From Thermoanaerobaculales bacterium (GTDB lineage: Bacteria > Acidobacteriota > Thermoanaerobaculia > Thermoanaerobaculales > Sulfomarinibacteraceae), in contig JALOKS010000001.1 of NCBI GenBank assembly GCA_025456385.1, positions 1 through 37,126 of the forward strand: DNA of 37,126 bases. The letters are read 5' to 3'. Of the stretch, positions 1 to 7,876 are shown piece after piece; position 1 is the stretch's first letter, and each line of letters begins with the position of its first letter. A program made the translations under genes and the position numbers. Under the pieces are notes generated by a model. It did not search any database. It was not told the origin of the DNA and saw nothing but the letters and a program-made list of their open reading frames with translations.

Positions 1-180
1 GGCCACCGCCGCGAGCTCCTGGTCGGGATCGGCGGAGAGGATCGTCTGCAGGCTGAGCAGGTCCTCGCGGGACACGGGCAGCAGACCCTGGGCCGCGAAC
101 AGCCGCACCGGGCGCGGCACCTCGCCCTTGACGACTCCTTTGATGAGGTCGGCGGCTGACGTGAAGCGGGACTCAGTCAC
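1..180 (-). CDS. HEAT-like repeat protein, N-terminal part (cut by window edge)
   Basis: Sixty codons of an open frame start at a GTG (180-178) and run off the left edge without a stop. The visible part reads VTESRFTSAADLIKG and continues as short amphipathic helices with a DPDQELAAVA-type turn, a style typical of HEAT-like solenoid proteins. It resembles the complete HEAT-like gene at 954-1730 in style, so the two may be paralogues flanking the rodZ-like gene; this is inferred from a short stretch. Its start overlaps the end of the rodZ-like gene by 8 nt, which suggests translational coupling. A GGGA stretch lies shortly upstream of the GTG. No function can be assigned. Confidence 0.6.
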   Translation of the reverse strand, partial: MTESRFTSAADLIKGVVKGEVPRPVRLFAAQGLLPVSREDLLSLQTILSADPDQELAAVA

Positions 181-991
181 CGGCGCGTCCCTGCCCCAGC
201 ACCACGAGCCCGTCCGCGCTCACCTCCGTGTGCACCACCTGTCCGGGACGGCCGAGGTCGGCGTAGACCCGACCGGCCACCTCCAGGGTCGCGGCCCCGG
301 CGTCGCCGATCGTGAGCTTGATCGGTCCGACGAGCACCATGCTCTCCTCGGCGCCTCCCGCGAGCAGCTTGCCCCCGGCGACCCCGTTGTGGTCCCGGTA
401 GTGGACCCAGCACTCGCTCTCCGGCCGCACGCGGATCGTGATCGCCACCTCCTCGGGGTCGAGCCTTTCCGTCTCGACGGCAACGACGGGCGACGGCGTC
501 GGCAGCCTCGGCACGGTCTCGACCGGCGACGGATCGCCGATCCGCCTGTCGGAGAGATCGCGCCCGGGGCCCGCGAAGCCCGTCTCGTGGAGGGAGGCCC
601 GCCAGATCACAAGGGCCGCCAGCAGGGCGATCACCGCCGCCGCGGCGACCGGTCCCCAGAACCGCCAGCGCACGGTCCGCACGAGGGGCGGTTCGTCGAC
701 GCTCAGGCTCGGAAAGGATCCGGAGGCGAGCAGAAACCTGTCCCACGCCGCGTCGAAGGCCTTCGCCATCCGCTTCGGATCGGCGCCAACGATCTCGGCG
801 TACTGGCTCACGAAGTTGCGGCAGAAAACCTTCTGTGGCAGGAAGCGGAAGTCGCCTGACTCGAGGCTGCGCAGGATCTGGCGCGAGATCTTGGTGCGAT
901 CGGCGATGTCCTCCACGCTGAGACCGGCCGCCTCGCGCATGCGCTGAAGTTCCTCACCAAAGGTCCTCGGGTGATTTGGAGGCCCCTCCAT
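173..991 (-). CDS. RodZ-like helix-turn-helix membrane protein
   Basis: A 272-residue protein with the RodZ layout. An Xre/Cro-type helix-turn-helix (about residues 10-75, including LSVEDIADRTKISRQ and the typical LESGDFRFLPQKVFCRNFV) is followed by one membrane segment (about 112-131) and a C-terminal DUF4115-type beta domain (about 190-270, with WVHYRDHNG). RodZ proteins link MreB to the wall elongation machinery, with the HTH in the cytoplasm and the beta domain in the periplasm. The ATG at 991 was chosen because homology begins just after it; it overlaps the end of the upstream gene by 38 nt. Close overlaps on both sides indicate one operon with the two HEAT-like genes. A cell-shape role is inferred from the family; some HTH-TM-DUF4115 proteins are uncharacterised. 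Confidence 0.8.
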   Translation of the reverse strand: MEGPPNHPRTFGEELQRMREAAGLSVEDIADRTKISRQILRSLESGDFRFLPQKVFCRNFVSQYAEIVGADPKRMAKAFDAAWDRFLLASGSFPSLSVDEPPLVRTVRWRFWGPVAAAAVIALLAALVIWRASLHETGFAGPGRDLSDRRIGDPSPVETVPRLPTPSPVVAVETERLDPEEVAITIRVRPESECWVHYRDHNGVAGGKLLAGGAEESMVLVGPIKLTIGDAGAATLEVAGRVYADLGRPGQVVHTEVSADGLVVLGQGRAGD

Positions 992-1730
992 CGCCACTCT
1001 CACTGCCGGAGTGTAACACCCTTCGCAGGCCCAGAGCCTCCCGTGCGAGCAGGGCGCGGGCTGCTGCCCGGACGCCGTCCGCGAGGGCCGGGCGATCCAG
1101 GAGCTGACGCAGCTCGCCGCCCGGCAGCTCGACGAGCAGGGACAGCGCCAGCGGAAGTGGCGTCGACGGCGACTCCACGATCGCGCGCCGGATGGCCCGG
1201 TAGCGCCCCCAACGGTGATGGCGGGCGAGCTCGGTGAGGAACTCGGGCGGCGCTGCCCGGGTGTTGACGATGACCAGGATGTCGTTCTCCACCATCCGGG
1301 GGTTGTTGAGCAGAGCGAGGAGCACCTGCAGGTCACCGCACACGGTCAGATCGCGAAAGAGCGCACGGTGCGCCCGGCGCGCGAGTGCGATCTTCTCGCC
1401 CAAGGTCATCGTCGGCAGCTGCGCGAGCAACCGCCTTTCGGCATGGCGCCGCACCATGGGCTGCGAGCGTGGCGCCTGCGCCACGCCGAGGAGGGAGACC
1501 CAGGGCAGGGTCGCCATGAGGTCGACGGCGCGCGGGAAGCTGAAGCCAGGAAAGCCTGCGAGGAGCTCACGCACGCCGTGCAGGGAGAGCACGCGCCGGT
1601 TGGCGGCGATGAGGTTGGCGATCTGCGGCGTGCAGAAGGGGCTGCGCAGAACCTGCAGCGCCCCGACCTCGTCGAGACCGCCGCCGGTGACGAGCTCGAG
1701 AAGCTCGCGCGAGTCGAGGTCCGCAATCAC
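954..1730 (-). CDS. HEAT-like helical repeat protein
   Basis: A 258-residue, mostly alpha-helical protein without a signal peptide or membrane segment. It begins VIADLDSRELLELVTGGG and contains repeated units that end in NNPRMVEND or TPQIANLIAANRRVL-like turns, as in HEAT-like proteins that detect runs of short helices. The GTG start at 1730 follows a GGGGG stretch at suitable spacing; the frame stays open further upstream but with composition unlike protein. It overlaps the rodZ-like gene by 38 nt. A scaffold role next to RodZ is plausible from context only. I do not recognise a catalytic motif. Confidence 0.65.
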   Translation of the reverse strand: MIADLDSRELLELVTGGGLDEVGALQVLRSPFCTPQIANLIAANRRVLSLHGVRELLAGFPGFSFPRAVDLMATLPWVSLLGVAQAPRSQPMVRRHAERRLLAQLPTMTLGEKIALARRAHRALFRDLTVCGDLQVLLALLNNPRMVENDILVIVNTRAAPPEFLTELARHHRWGRYRAIRRAIVESPSTPLPLALSLLVELPGGELRQLLDRPALADGVRAAARALLAREALGLRRVLHSGSESGDGGASKSPEDLW

Positions 1731-1834
1731 CTCAGCCCCCGAAGTCCATCGTACCTTCCGGTTCGGCGGGGCCGCGTCGGCCGAGGGCGATTCGACGAAG
1801 TTTTGACAATCGGCGGCGACCGCCGCGTGCGGCC

Positions 1835-2842
1835 TCAGTCCTCGGTGGACGGGCGTGGCGCGAGGATCTCCCGCACCCGCTGCCGCAGCCTGATCACCTC
1901 GAGCGACGCGATCGCCGCCTCCGAGGCCGGGAGGTGGCGCAACGCGTGCTTGCGGAAGGCGACCCGCGTCAGCAGGCGGGCGATGATCGCGCGCTCCCTG
2001 CGGACCGGCCACCAGTCGCCGCGGACACGACGGCGGTAGTAGGGCATGATGTCCACCACCCAGGGTGGCGCCAGACCGAGCTCGACCTCCTGCGCAAGCT
2101 GCCGCTTCAGGATCGAGTGCTCCGAGCGCAGGAAGAGGGCGAAGACGACCAGGTACGCGAGGTACACCGCGGGAACGATCACCAGCCAGGCGCGCAGCGC
2201 GCCGTCGGCGGTGAAGACGCCGGCGAGGACGAGCGCGCCGTTCCAGGCGCCGTGCATGGCCGTGGCCGCCACCAGCCCGAGGCAGGCCCAGGACGCGCGG
2301 ATCCACAGCCGCCGGGCCAGTACGGCGTGGCCCACGAGGCCGCCGAAGGTCGCGCTGCTGATCGCGTGGACGCCCGCCGAGAACAGGGTGCGCCCGATGG
2401 TCAGCAGCAGCAGCCCGCCGACCGTTGCCTCTCCGGCCGCGCCAGCCCCCATTCCGTACAGGGCATTCTCGGTGACGGCGAACCCGAGGCCCGCGGCCGT
2501 TCCGTACACCAGGCCGTCGGTGGGGTTGTCGAGGCTCCGCGCCAGAAGCACCACCAGAACCACGCCCAGCGCCTTGCACAGCTCCTCGACCAGCGGGCCC
2601 GCCACGGCGGTCGAGAACAGGCCCGGCAAGGCCGTGGTCAGGCCCTGGCGCTCGAGCCCGGTGAGGGCCAGAACGGCCAGCGTCGGCGCGGCTGCAGCTC
2701 CCCAGAGGAAGACCGCGGCCACCAGGTGCAGTGGCTCCCGGTCGTAACGATCGATGAACCAGGTCAGACCGACGACCGCCAGCAGAATCGCCGCCGAGAC
2801 GAGCAGGCAGGCGAGCAGAACGACCGCGTCGCCGAGGATCAT
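1835..2842 (-). CDS. PrsW-type intramembrane protease
   Basis: A 335-residue multi-pass membrane protein. It has the family features of PrsW glutamic-type intramembrane proteases: DRYDREP after the first membrane helix (31-37), the EExxK motif in VEELCK (E86, E87, K90), TENALYG (E125, N126, Y129), and further histidines in later membrane helices. In Bacillus, PrsW cleaves the anti-sigma factor RsiW. No anti-sigma factor is visible here, so the substrate is unknown. The C-terminal 80 or so residues are soluble and rich in basic and leucine residues. Its start overlaps ribF by 4 nt (ATGA type), so the two are probably co-translated. Confidence 0.85.
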   Translation of the reverse strand: MILGDAVVLLACLLVSAAILLAVVGLTWFIDRYDREPLHLVAAVFLWGAAAAPTLAVLALTGLERQGLTTALPGLFSTAVAGPLVEELCKALGVVLVVLLARSLDNPTDGLVYGTAAGLGFAVTENALYGMGAGAAGEATVGGLLLLTIGRTLFSAGVHAISSATFGGLVGHAVLARRLWIRASWACLGLVAATAMHGAWNGALVLAGVFTADGALRAWLVIVPAVYLAYLVVFALFLRSEHSILKRQLAQEVELGLAPPWVVDIMPYYRRRVRGDWWPVRRERAIIARLLTRVAFRKHALRHLPASEAAIASLEVIRLRQRVREILAPRPSTED

Positions 2843-3804
2843 GGGAGCACGAGCGCCAGGCCGCTCATCGGACGCGCTTCGAAAAAGGCGCGGGTCGCCT
2901 CGACGTCACGGGCGATCTGTGTCATCAGCTGCGTGGTCGAGGCGAAGGCGCGCTCGTCGCGCAGGCGCTCGAGAAAGTACAGGCGGACCCGCTCGCGATA
3001 GAGGTCGGCGGTGAAGTCCAGGAGGTGGCTCTCGACCGTGGTCATCGAGTTCTGGTAGACCGTCGGCCGCACACCGACGTTGGTCACCGCGCTGAAGGTC
3101 CGGGAGAAGGACGGGATGTGGACCGCGGTCACGTACACGCCGTGCCCCGGCTCGATCTCGTTCGTCACCTCGATGTTGAGGGTGGGGAAGCCGAGAGTCC
3201 GACCGAGACGCTTGCCCTCGAGCACTCGGCCGTCGACATAGAAGAAGCGGCCGAGGAGCTCGGAAACCTCTCCCATCCGACCGGTCGCCACCGCCTCCCG
3301 GACCCGGGTCGACGACACCACGCCGCCCGCGGCCTCGACGATCGGGGACGACGCCGCGCGAAAGCCGAGCTCGGCACCCATCTCCCTGAGGAGCTCGACG
3401 TCGCCCCCGCGATCAGCACCGAAGCGGAAGTTCTTGCCGATGTACACCTCGCTCACCGCAAGGCGCTGCACCAGCACCGCACGCACGAACTCGGCAGCGC
3501 TCATGCGGGCGAGGCGGTGGGTGAAGGGGGTCACCAGAGCGGTCTCGATGCCGGTGGCGGCGATGAGCTCGAGCCGCTGCTCGAGCGTGGTCAGCAGCGG
3601 CGGCGCCTCGGAAGGTCGCAGCAGCTTCACCGGGTGCGGATCGAAGGTCATCGCCACCGACGGGGCGCCGAGGCCGCGCGCCTTCGTCGCCACGTGAGTC
3701 AGAACGGCCTGGTGGCCGAGGTGGACGCCGTCGAAGTTGCCGATGCTGAGGACCGAGCCGCGGGGCGGGTCGTCGTTGCCGAGCGGATCACGGAGGATCT
3801 CCAT
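2839..3804 (-). CDS. ribF: Bifunctional riboflavin kinase / FAD synthetase
   Basis: A 321-residue protein, normal length for RibF, which makes FMN from riboflavin and ATP and then FAD from FMN and ATP. The N-terminal nucleotidylyltransferase domain shows SIGNFDGVHLGHQAV (20-34), FDPHP (54-58) and SSTRVRE (164-170). The C-terminal flavokinase domain shows GRVLEGKRLGRTLGFPTLNIE (192-212), containing the PT motif of the MgATP/riboflavin site. It starts at an ATG 9 nt downstream of the rimO stop region on the same transcript direction and overlaps the PrsW gene by 4 nt. Confidence 0.95.
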   Translation of the reverse strand: MEILRDPLGNDDPPRGSVLSIGNFDGVHLGHQAVLTHVATKARGLGAPSVAMTFDPHPVKLLRPSEAPPLLTTLEQRLELIAATGIETALVTPFTHRLARMSAAEFVRAVLVQRLAVSEVYIGKNFRFGADRGGDVELLREMGAELGFRAASSPIVEAAGGVVSSTRVREAVATGRMGEVSELLGRFFYVDGRVLEGKRLGRTLGFPTLNIEVTNEIEPGHGVYVTAVHIPSFSRTFSAVTNVGVRPTVYQNSMTTVESHLLDFTADLYRERVRLYFLERLRDERAFASTTQLMTQIARDVEATRAFFEARPMSGLALVLP

Positions 3805-3813
3805 CCCCGGCCC

Positions 3814-5226
3814 TCAGCCGACCACCGGCAGCCGCACCGCCGGCGCCGTGCCGCTGCGGAGCACCCGGACGACGCCGCCCACGAGGTCGTAGGGGTGGGC
3901 GTCGCTGATCTCCACCTCGACGATCGACCCCGGAGCCGGCGAGCCGTCGTTGATCAGCAGCCGGCCGTCGATCTCCGGCGCCTGGCGACGCAGCCGCCCC
4001 TCGAGCAGAAGGTCCATCTCCGCGAGCGGCCCGGCGACGAGAGCCTCCTGCGTCGTGCCGATGAGCCTGCGGTTGTGGGCGAGGGCGATGTCCTGCTGGA
4101 GGGCGAGCAGGGTGTCGCGCCGGCGCAGCTTCTCCTCCTCGTCGACCGGGTCGCCGAGCGCGGCGCCGGGGTTCTCCTCCTGCCAGGAGTAGGTGAACGC
4201 GCCGAGATGGTCGAAGCGGAGCTCGCGCACGAAGTCCAGCAGCTCCTCGAACTCAGCCTCCCCCTCACCCGGGAAGCCGACGATGAAGGTGGTCCGCACG
4301 GCGAGACCGGAAACCTCCGCCCGAGCCCGCTCGATGAGGGTGCGGTAGCTGCGCGCGTCCCCTCCCCTCTTCATCGCCTTGAGAACCTTGCGGCTCGCGT
4401 GCTGCAGGGGAATGTCGAGGTAGGCCAGGAATCGCGGTTCCTCGGCCATGAGCCGGAACAGACCCTCGTCGAGGGTCGCGGGATAGGCGTAGAGAAACCT
4501 GATCCATGGAATCGTCGTGCGCTCGAGGAGCTCGCCGACCAGGGTGCGCAGGCCCTTCTCGAGGCCGAGGTCCTCTCCGTACCGGGTCGTGTCCTGGGCC
4601 ACGAGGACGAGCTCCTGGACGCCGCCGGCCGCAAGGGCGTTCGCCTCGCGCACCAGGTCGTCGAGCGGGCGCGAGCGGAAGGACCCCCGCATCGCGGGGA
4701 TGTGGCAGAAGGCGCAGGGATTGTCGCAGCCCTCGGCGACCTTGAGGTAGGCGTAGGCGCCGGTGGAGAGGACGCGCGGGCTGTGATGGTCGTAGACCCT
4801 GAGGGCGCCGCGCTGATCCGGCACGTGCCCGGCAAGCTCGCCGCGCACCGCCTCGGTGATGCGCTCGAGCTCATCGAGGCCGACGAACGCGTCGATCTCC
4901 GGAATCTCGCGCTTGAGGTCGCGGGCGTAGGCCTGGGCCATGCAGCCGGCCACCACCAGCCTGCGGACTCTCCCCTCCCCCTTCGCGCGAGCCACCTCGA
5001 GGATGGCCTCGATCGACTCGCGCTTCGCGTCGTCGATGAAACCGCAGGTGTTGACGACCACCACGTCGGCCGCGGTCGGGTCGGCGGTGAGTGCGACCCG
5101 AGCCTGCTGCAGGTAGCCCAGCATGAGCTCGCCGTCGACCAGGTTTTTGGCGCAGCCGAGGCTGATCATCCCCACCCGCACGGGCGGCGAAGGCGCTCCA
5201 GCCCCCCCTCGATCGACCTTGGACAC
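3814..5226 (-). CDS. rimO: Ribosomal protein S12 methylthiotransferase RimO
   Basis: A 470-residue radical-SAM methylthiotransferase. The N-terminal UPF0004 domain has the three cluster cysteines C25 (SLGCAKN), C61 (NTCGF) and C95 (AGCMAQ). The radical SAM domain has CDNPCAFC (C167, C171, C174). A TRAM-like C-terminal domain follows (about 400-465). SLGCAKN with VDGE is typical of RimO rather than MiaB. It modifies a conserved aspartate of ribosomal protein S12. The start is GTG 5226, not the internal ATG 5169, because a strong ribosome binding site lies just before it and the gene begins in clear intergenic DNA after lpxB. Confidence 0.95.
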   Translation of the reverse strand: MSKVDRGGAGAPSPPVRVGMISLGCAKNLVDGELMLGYLQQARVALTADPTAADVVVVNTCGFIDDAKRESIEAILEVARAKGEGRVRRLVVAGCMAQAYARDLKREIPEIDAFVGLDELERITEAVRGELAGHVPDQRGALRVYDHHSPRVLSTGAYAYLKVAEGCDNPCAFCHIPAMRGSFRSRPLDDLVREANALAAGGVQELVLVAQDTTRYGEDLGLEKGLRTLVGELLERTTIPWIRFLYAYPATLDEGLFRLMAEEPRFLAYLDIPLQHASRKVLKAMKRGGDARSYRTLIERARAEVSGLAVRTTFIVGFPGEGEAEFEELLDFVRELRFDHLGAFTYSWQEENPGAALGDPVDEEEKLRRRDTLLALQQDIALAHNRRLIGTTQEALVAGPLAEMDLLLEGRLRRQAPEIDGRLLINDGSPAPGSIVEVEISDAHPYDLVGGVVRVLRSGTAPAVRLPVVG

Positions 5227-5230
5227 CAGG

Positions 5231-5237
5231 CTCCTCC
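5231..5237 (-). promoter_or_regulatory. Ribosome binding site fixing the rimO GTG start
   Basis: GGAGGAG on the minus strand, 4 nt before GTG 5226. It is the best Shine-Dalgarno match near rimO and supports the GTG over later ATG codons. Confidence 0.8.
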
Positions 5238-5249
5238 GGCCGGGGGATT

Positions 5250-6383
5250 CTATCCGATCCCCACCGCAGCGAGGTGCTCGGCGACCGCCCGTGCCGCCGC
5301 CCGCGACGCGCCCGGCGGGCCCAGCCTGTCGCGGACCCGCGCCAGACCCCGGCGCTGCGCCTCGCCCTCCGTGCCGAGCAGGCGATGGGTGGCGGCAGCC
5401 AGGCGCTGCGGCGCGAAGTGCCCCTGCAGCAGCTCGGGGACGAGCCCCTGCTCGGCGATCAGGTTGACGAGCGCGACGTGCGGCACCCGCACCAGCAGCC
5501 TGGCGAGCGCGAACGAGAGTCCGCGGAGCCGGTAGCCGACGACCATCGGCACGTCGAGCAGCGCGCACTCGAGGGTGGCCGTGCCGGAGGCCGTCCACGC
5601 CAGCTGCGAGCGTGCGAGCTCCTCGCGCCGCACCGCTCCCGCCACCCGACGCAGCCGCGGGTCGGGCTCGCTCGCAGCGAGCACGGCGTCGATCGGGGCC
5701 GCGACGCCCGGCGCCTCCACCAGCACCGCCTCGCTCACCAGACCGGGGTCGATCGAGGCGAGGGTGCGCAGCATCACGGGCAGCAGCTGCCTGACCTCCA
5801 TCGCGCGCGATCCAGGCAGGAGAGCGAGGCGCTGCGGGACCCGCTGCGGTCGCGCGCCGAGAAGGCCGACCCTCGCGATCTCGTCGACGAGGGGATGTCC
5901 GACGTAGCGCGCTGCGACGCCGTGAGCGGCGTAGAACGGGACCTCGAAGGGCAGCAGGCACAGCACCTCGCGGGCGAGGCGGGCGACGGTCCGCACCCTC
6001 CCCTTCCGCCACGCCCAGAGCTGAGGCGAGACGTAGAGGACCACCTCGACGCCGAGGTTCCGCAGCCGCTCGGCGAGGCGCAGGTTGAAGTCGGGCGAGT
6101 CGACGAGAACCGCCAGGCCGGGGCGGCGCCGCGCCGCCTCCGCCACCAGCGCGTCCATCAGGCGCCGGATCCGGGGCAGCTCGCGCAGCACCTCGACCAG
6201 GCCCATGTGGGCAAGCTCGTCGACGCCGGCCACGGCCTCGAGACCGGCCTCGACCAAGCGCTCGCCGCCGACCCCGAAGGCCTCGAGTGCCGGCTCGAGC
6301 GCGCGCAGCTCCGCCAGCATGTTCCCGGCGTGGGTGTCTCCCGACACCTCGCCGGCGACGATCATCAGCCGCTGCGTGGCCAC
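5250..6383 (-). CDS. lpxB: Lipid-A-disaccharide synthase
   Basis: A 377-residue glycosyltransferase of family GT19 that joins UDP-2,3-diacylglucosamine and lipid X into the lipid A disaccharide at the inner membrane. Signature stretches include MIVAGEVSGDTHAG near the N-terminus, DSPDFNLRLA, YVSPQLWAWR, LPFEVPFY, YVGHPLVDEI and LLPGSR. Length matches the family. The GTG at 6383 is the first start; an ATG six codons later (6365) is possible. It shows that the organism makes lipid A and so has an outer membrane with LPS. It lies between rimO and two small membrane-protein genes. Confidence 0.95.
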   Translation of the reverse strand: MATQRLMIVAGEVSGDTHAGNMLAELRALEPALEAFGVGGERLVEAGLEAVAGVDELAHMGLVEVLRELPRIRRLMDALVAEAARRRPGLAVLVDSPDFNLRLAERLRNLGVEVVLYVSPQLWAWRKGRVRTVARLAREVLCLLPFEVPFYAAHGVAARYVGHPLVDEIARVGLLGARPQRVPQRLALLPGSRAMEVRQLLPVMLRTLASIDPGLVSEAVLVEAPGVAAPIDAVLAASEPDPRLRRVAGAVRREELARSQLAWTASGTATLECALLDVPMVVGYRLRGLSFALARLLVRVPHVALVNLIAEQGLVPELLQGHFAPQRLAAATHRLLGTEGEAQRRGLARVRDRLGPPGASRAAARAVAEHLAAVGIG

Positions 6384-6422
6384 GCGTCCGGGCTTCCGGC
6401 GGGGGTCGCCATGCAGCTCCGG

Positions 6423-6590
6423 TCAGGGAAAGGGGAACATCAGCCACCCGAGCAGGGTGCTGCCGACGCTCATGACGAGAAATGTCTTGAGAAACAGGCG
6501 CCGGCGACCCTCGGCCGTCGAACGCCACAGGAAGGCGAAGAACACCGACACCAGCAGAGCGTGCCAGAGCATCAGGAAGAGGTGGTCCAT
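6423..6590 (-). CDS. Small two-helix membrane protein
   Basis: A 55-residue protein beginning MDHLFLMLWHALLVSVFFAF and ending in LLGWLMFPFP. It has two hydrophobic segments (about 3-20 and 34-54) separated by a basic loop with RRRLF. The ATG lies 2 nt after the stop of the DUF6677-like gene, so translation is probably coupled. I do not recognise the family. Context (LPS and envelope genes) suggests an inner-membrane location only. Confidence 0.65.
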   Translation of the reverse strand: MDHLFLMLWHALLVSVFFAFLWRSTAEGRRRLFLKTFLVMSVGSTLLGWLMFPFP

Positions 6591-6591
6591 G

Positions 6592-7038
6592 TCAGCTCTT
6601 CTCGCCGCGCGCAATGTCGGCCACATCGAGCACCAGCAGCAGGTTCATGAGCCCGGCGGTATAGAGGAAGGTGTTGCCGTAGGCGAAGCCGGCAACTGTG
6701 GGATCTCCGCCGCCGCTCAGCCCGAACGGTATGCCGCCGAGGGCTCCGCCCAGCCCGTTGAGCCACACCATGCGCACCAGGTAGAGCACCCCGTTGCCGA
6801 GGCAGGCGAAGGTCGCGAGCCACGAAAAAGGGTGCCCGGGCTTCGGCGTGCCCAGCTCGCCCCCGAGCAGCACCCCGGTGACGAAGGAGGCGACGACCAC
6901 GACAACGAAGACCGCCGCCCGCAGCCGCTTGCCGAGGAGCCAGTGACCGAGGCCCGGCACCAGCCACGCGGCCGCCAGCAGCAGACGCGACACCCGCTTC
7001 CGCGGCACGGCCTCGGCGCGAGGCTCCTGCGCGCTCAC
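6592..7038 (-). CDS. DUF6677-like membrane protein
   Basis: A 148-residue protein with a short polar N-terminus and about four membrane segments, starting LLLAAAWLVPGLGHWLLGKR, a pattern seen in small 'TM2-like' and DUF6677 proteins of acidobacteria. The GTG start at 7038 overlaps the HIT gene stop in a GTGA and follows a GAGGAGAGGG ribosome binding site. Later segments contain FACLGNGVLYLVRM and AYGNTFLYTAGLMNLLLVLD. Function is unknown. The DUF name is from memory of the pattern. Confidence 0.7.
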   Translation of the reverse strand: MSAQEPRAEAVPRKRVSRLLLAAAWLVPGLGHWLLGKRLRAAVFVVVVVASFVTGVLLGGELGTPKPGHPFSWLATFACLGNGVLYLVRMVWLNGLGGALGGIPFGLSGGGDPTVAGFAYGNTFLYTAGLMNLLLVLDVADIARGEKS

Positions 7039-7544
7039 GGACCCTCTCCTCGAATTCCGGCCAGCGCGCCCAGCATCCTCTCGTGGGTGACCTGCAGGTC
7101 CTCCGGGATCACGCGCGTGCCGCCGACGACCGTCATCATGTTGGCGTCGCCCCGCCACCTCGGCACAACGTGCAGGTGGAGGTGCTCCTCGATCCCGGCG
7201 CCCGCCGCCTCGCCGACGTTGAAACCGACGTTGAAGCCATGCGGCCGGTAGATCTCCCGCAGGGCCGTCATGATGTGCCGCGTGGTCGCCATCATCTCGG
7301 TGAGCGCCTCCACGCTCACCTCGCCGAGGTCGCTCGCGTGCCGGATCGGCGCCACCATCGCGTGACCGGTGGTGTAGGGGTAGAGGTTGAGAAGGGCGAA
7401 GCTGTGCTCTCCCCGGCAGAGCGTGAGGGTGTCCCTGTCATCTGTCGAGGTGAAGGCCGCGCAGAAGATGCACCGGTCGCGGTCGCGACCGTCGGCCGAG
7501 GCGACATACGCAAGCCGCCAGGGAGCGTAGAGAATGCCTGCCAC
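7035..7544 (-). CDS. HIT-family nucleotide hydrolase/phosphorylase
   Basis: A 169-residue histidine-triad protein. The triad is HLHLHVVPRW (H121, H123, H125). An N-terminal CIFC pair (C25, C28) and LLNLYPYTTGHAMVAPIRH match the HIT subgroup often annotated as diadenosine tetraphosphate phosphorylase or galactose-1-phosphate uridylyltransferase-like. It acts on AMP-linked nucleotides in the cytosol; the true substrate cannot be read from sequence. It starts 6 nt after the HU/IHF gene ends and overlaps the DUF6677-like gene by 4 nt. Confidence 0.9.
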   Translation of the reverse strand: MAGILYAPWRLAYVASADGRDRDRCIFCAAFTSTDDRDTLTLCRGEHSFALLNLYPYTTGHAMVAPIRHASDLGEVSVEALTEMMATTRHIMTALREIYRPHGFNVGFNVGEAAGAGIEEHLHLHVVPRWRGDANMMTVVGGTRVIPEDLQVTHERMLGALAGIRGEGP

Positions 7545-7550
7545 CGCCGC

Positions 7551-7835
7551 TCACTGCTGCAGGAGCTCTTCCCTGAGGTGCTTGCCCGGCTTGAAGTAGG
7601 GGATCTTCTTCGGTGGCACGTGCACCTGGTCGCCGGTCTTCGGGTTGCGTCCGGTGCGCTCCCCCCGCTGGCGGATGCGGAAGGAGCCGAAGCCGCGCAG
7701 CTCGACCTTCTCGTTCTGCCGGAGGGCCGAGATGATGCTGTCGAAGATCACCTGCACGACCTCGTCAGCCTGCTTGCGCGGGACGTCCGCTGCTTCCGCG
7801 ACCGTGTCCACCAGGTCCGCTTTCGTCATCGTCAT
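7551..7835 (-). CDS. HU/IHF-family DNA-binding protein
   Basis: A 94-residue histone-like protein: MTMTKADLVDTVAEAA, the dimer core, the beta-arm region GFGSFRIRQRGERTGRNPKTG, then KKIPYFKPGKHLREEL. FxPGKxL with the basic arm is closer to IHF than to plain HU, but the two cannot be safely separated. The ATG at 7835 is preferred to 7829 because an AAGGAG lies 8 nt upstream of it. It follows rpsA by 41 nt, an arrangement also seen in E. coli (rpsA-ihfB). Confidence 0.92.
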   Translation of the reverse strand: MTMTKADLVDTVAEAADVPRKQADEVVQVIFDSIISALRQNEKVELRGFGSFRIRQRGERTGRNPKTGDQVHVPPKKIPYFKPGKHLREELLQQ

Positions 7836-7876
7836 CGCCGGTGCTCCTTGGTCTCGCCCTCTGCCCTGCAACGCGC

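Noticed and set aside
1803..1808. TTGACA on the plus strand
   Set aside because: No -10 at 16-18 nt and no rightward gene follows.
3025..5535. An 836-codon open frame on the plus strand opposite ribF and rimO
   Set aside because: It is the complement of two clear genes; the translation is rich in Arg, His, Asp and Glu without domains, as expected in GC-rich DNA.
6555..6580. A TGGCACG on the minus strand upstream of the small membrane protein end
   Set aside because: The -12 GC is missing at the right distance, and it lies in coding DNA.
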